In this document: positions 63,047-64,000 of the stretch, in pieces
Position numbering within the stretch: the stretch's first letter is position 1
Layout of the letters: each line of letters opens with the position of its first letter
Assembly: GCF_048544455.1 (NCBI RefSeq)
Contig: NC_133537.1
Location: 13,205,541 to 13,269,540 of the forward strand
Direction of reading: 5' to 3'
Length of the DNA stretch: 64,000 nt
DNA from: Silene latifolia
Lineage: Eukaryota; Streptophyta; Magnoliopsida; Caryophyllales; Caryophyllaceae
Notes under the pieces: model-generated
Databases searched by the model: none
The model's input: only the letters and a program-made list of their open reading frames with translations
What the model was told of the DNA's origin: nothing
Made by a program: the position numbers and the translations under genes

Positions 63047-64000
63047 TATAACACCCAGGATATTTAAGAACGTTGTTGACCGATCTTGTTGACCAAACAG
63101 ACCTTAGGGATGAATGGATGAGGGATCAGGCTTGTAACATGAGTTTTATAGGATTATTTACTCGACCTAGCTGAGGCTACTCGGCCGAGTATCCCCCATA
63201 CTCGACCGAGTAGAGCCTACTCGGCCGAGTACTCCCGTACTCGACCGAGTATGACTGCTGTCGACACGTTAATATAAACGCAAGTTCGCGAGATTCATTT
63301 CATTTTTCTCTTTTCCTCGACAGTTCCTCTTTCCTAACCCTAGCCTATCTCTCTCTCCTATCACCCCATATCTTCACACTCTAATGCTTTAGCCTAAACC
63401 TCCACCATGGGAAGGACGGGATTCGCTGGGGAAGAATGACGTGTGTGGTGGTCGTCTATGTCACCGCCAATGTGTAAGGTTAGATAAGTTTCTGCCTTGT
63501 GTTATTTTGAGTGATTCTTTGAGTATAGTCGTGTAATAGGAGATGATTATCATTGTTAGGATGCTTATTGGAGTCGTGCGTGGCTGTAAATGGAAGTCTT
63601 ACATGCTTTGCGATGAGGTAGGGTTTCCCTACTCAGTTTACTGTTAATTGATTTAAGATTGTGATTGTACTGTGTATGATTGTTATCTGCTGATCATCGG
63701 GGTATTGGCGTAGTGGTGACGGTGGTGTTGTGGCGGTGTTGTGACGGTGGTGGTGTTGTGAAAGCTGTGAGGCTATGTGTGTTGTGATGGTGGTGGAGTC
63801 ACTTGCGGGAGTGACTTCACACCCTAGTTCGCCCTTCGTGGAACCCGCCACGGGAGGGGATGTGCACATTAAGGGACAGGGATTGTTAGTCGCTCGTTGA
63901 TGAGATGGACTAGGTGGGATGGGCTGCGGTCACCCACTGGCGGCGAGGATTACCTGTTGCGATGAGTAATCTGGCAGGGCTACACCCTTCGGAGTGTAAT
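63047..64000 (+). repeat. 3' LTR of the Athila ORF1-like element (partial, window end)
   Basis: About the first 954 bp of the LTR, aligned base by base with 56940 onward. The four palindromes recur at 63178, 63199, 63218 and 63238 with the same spacing. Confidence 0.92.

Larger units (their letters stand above)
56940..64000 (+). mobile_element. Non-autonomous LTR retrotransposon with Athila ORF1-like gene (runs off the window)
   Basis: The 5' LTR is 56940-58314 (1375 bp, TGTAACACCC ... GGGTGTTACA). It is followed by a PBS TGGTATCAGAGC (58318-58329, initiator-Met type). An internal region has a single long ORF (59774-61387). A polypurine stretch, ttaagggaggaaga, precedes the 3' LTR, which begins at 63047 and is cut by the window end after ~954 bp. 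No protease, RT or integrase was seen. The termini resemble Ty3/gypsy chromoviruses (Tekay/Del type), while the ORF resembles Athila ORF1. The element looks structurally complete apart from the missing pol. The two LTRs differ by about 3% by eye, suggesting it is young. Confidence 0.85.

Overview
The window is plant nuclear DNA: introns are spliced with GT-AG signals, the background is AT-rich, there is a nuclear tRNA-Asp gene, and the sequence is packed with plant transposon families. The most informative elements are two ~10.8 kb Ty3/gypsy elements built like the Tat-lineage Retand elements described from Silene: gag-pol, then antisense accessory ORFs, then a tandem repeat before the 3' LTR. 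That points to Caryophyllaceae (Silene or a relative). This assignment is inferred, not proven.

Left part (1-11.6 kb): a nest of insertions. Short inverted-repeat sequence at 267-11565 encloses Stowaway-like ends, which enclose Retand-like element 1 (634-11442, minus strand, 5-bp target duplication acaat). At 11.9-12.7 kb a TIR element holds a small Helitron.

Host genes, 12.9-23.7 kb: a tandem pair of cucumisin-type subtilases (S8 family). Copy 2 (19366-23618, ten exons, 730 aa) looks complete, with signal peptide, I9 propeptide, Asp/His/Ser triad, PA region and C-terminal domain. Copy 1 (13002-15594) keeps all seven downstream exons open but has no visible exons for the signal peptide and propeptide. 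Between them lie a MULE-like element with a 9-bp target duplication, two other TIR elements and a tRNA-derived SINE with a 17-bp target duplication.

23.8-38.7 kb: a 15-kb stack of Helitrons. An old Helitron (D) holds a hAT-like MITE, a second Helitron (A, with its own Stowaway MITE) and a third, oppositely oriented Helitron (B). Helitron B in turn was split by Retand-like element 2 (26790-37642, minus strand, duplication aatta).

Host genes, 41.2-47.8 kb: a small conserved plant gene of unknown function whose product ends in NWWQGSLYY (143 aa, five exons, with a Helitron in intron 1); a four-helix membrane protein resembling MEE60 (185 aa, minus); tRNA-Asp(GTC) (minus); and a universal stress protein (161 aa, four exons, minus) with an intact ATP-binding motif.

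Right part (47.8-64 kb): MITEs, then a non-autonomous Ty1/copia-type element with an LTR and a gag-like region but no visible pol (51441 to about 56939). It is followed by a second non-autonomous LTR element (56940 to beyond the window end). That one has chromovirus-like termini (TGTAACACCC ends, initiator-Met type PBS) but carries an Athila ORF1-like gene, and holds arrays of a 14-bp palindrome spaced about 20 bp apart.

Exon boundaries and element edges were read by eye from splice signals, inverted ends and target duplications. No alignments or database searches were run.
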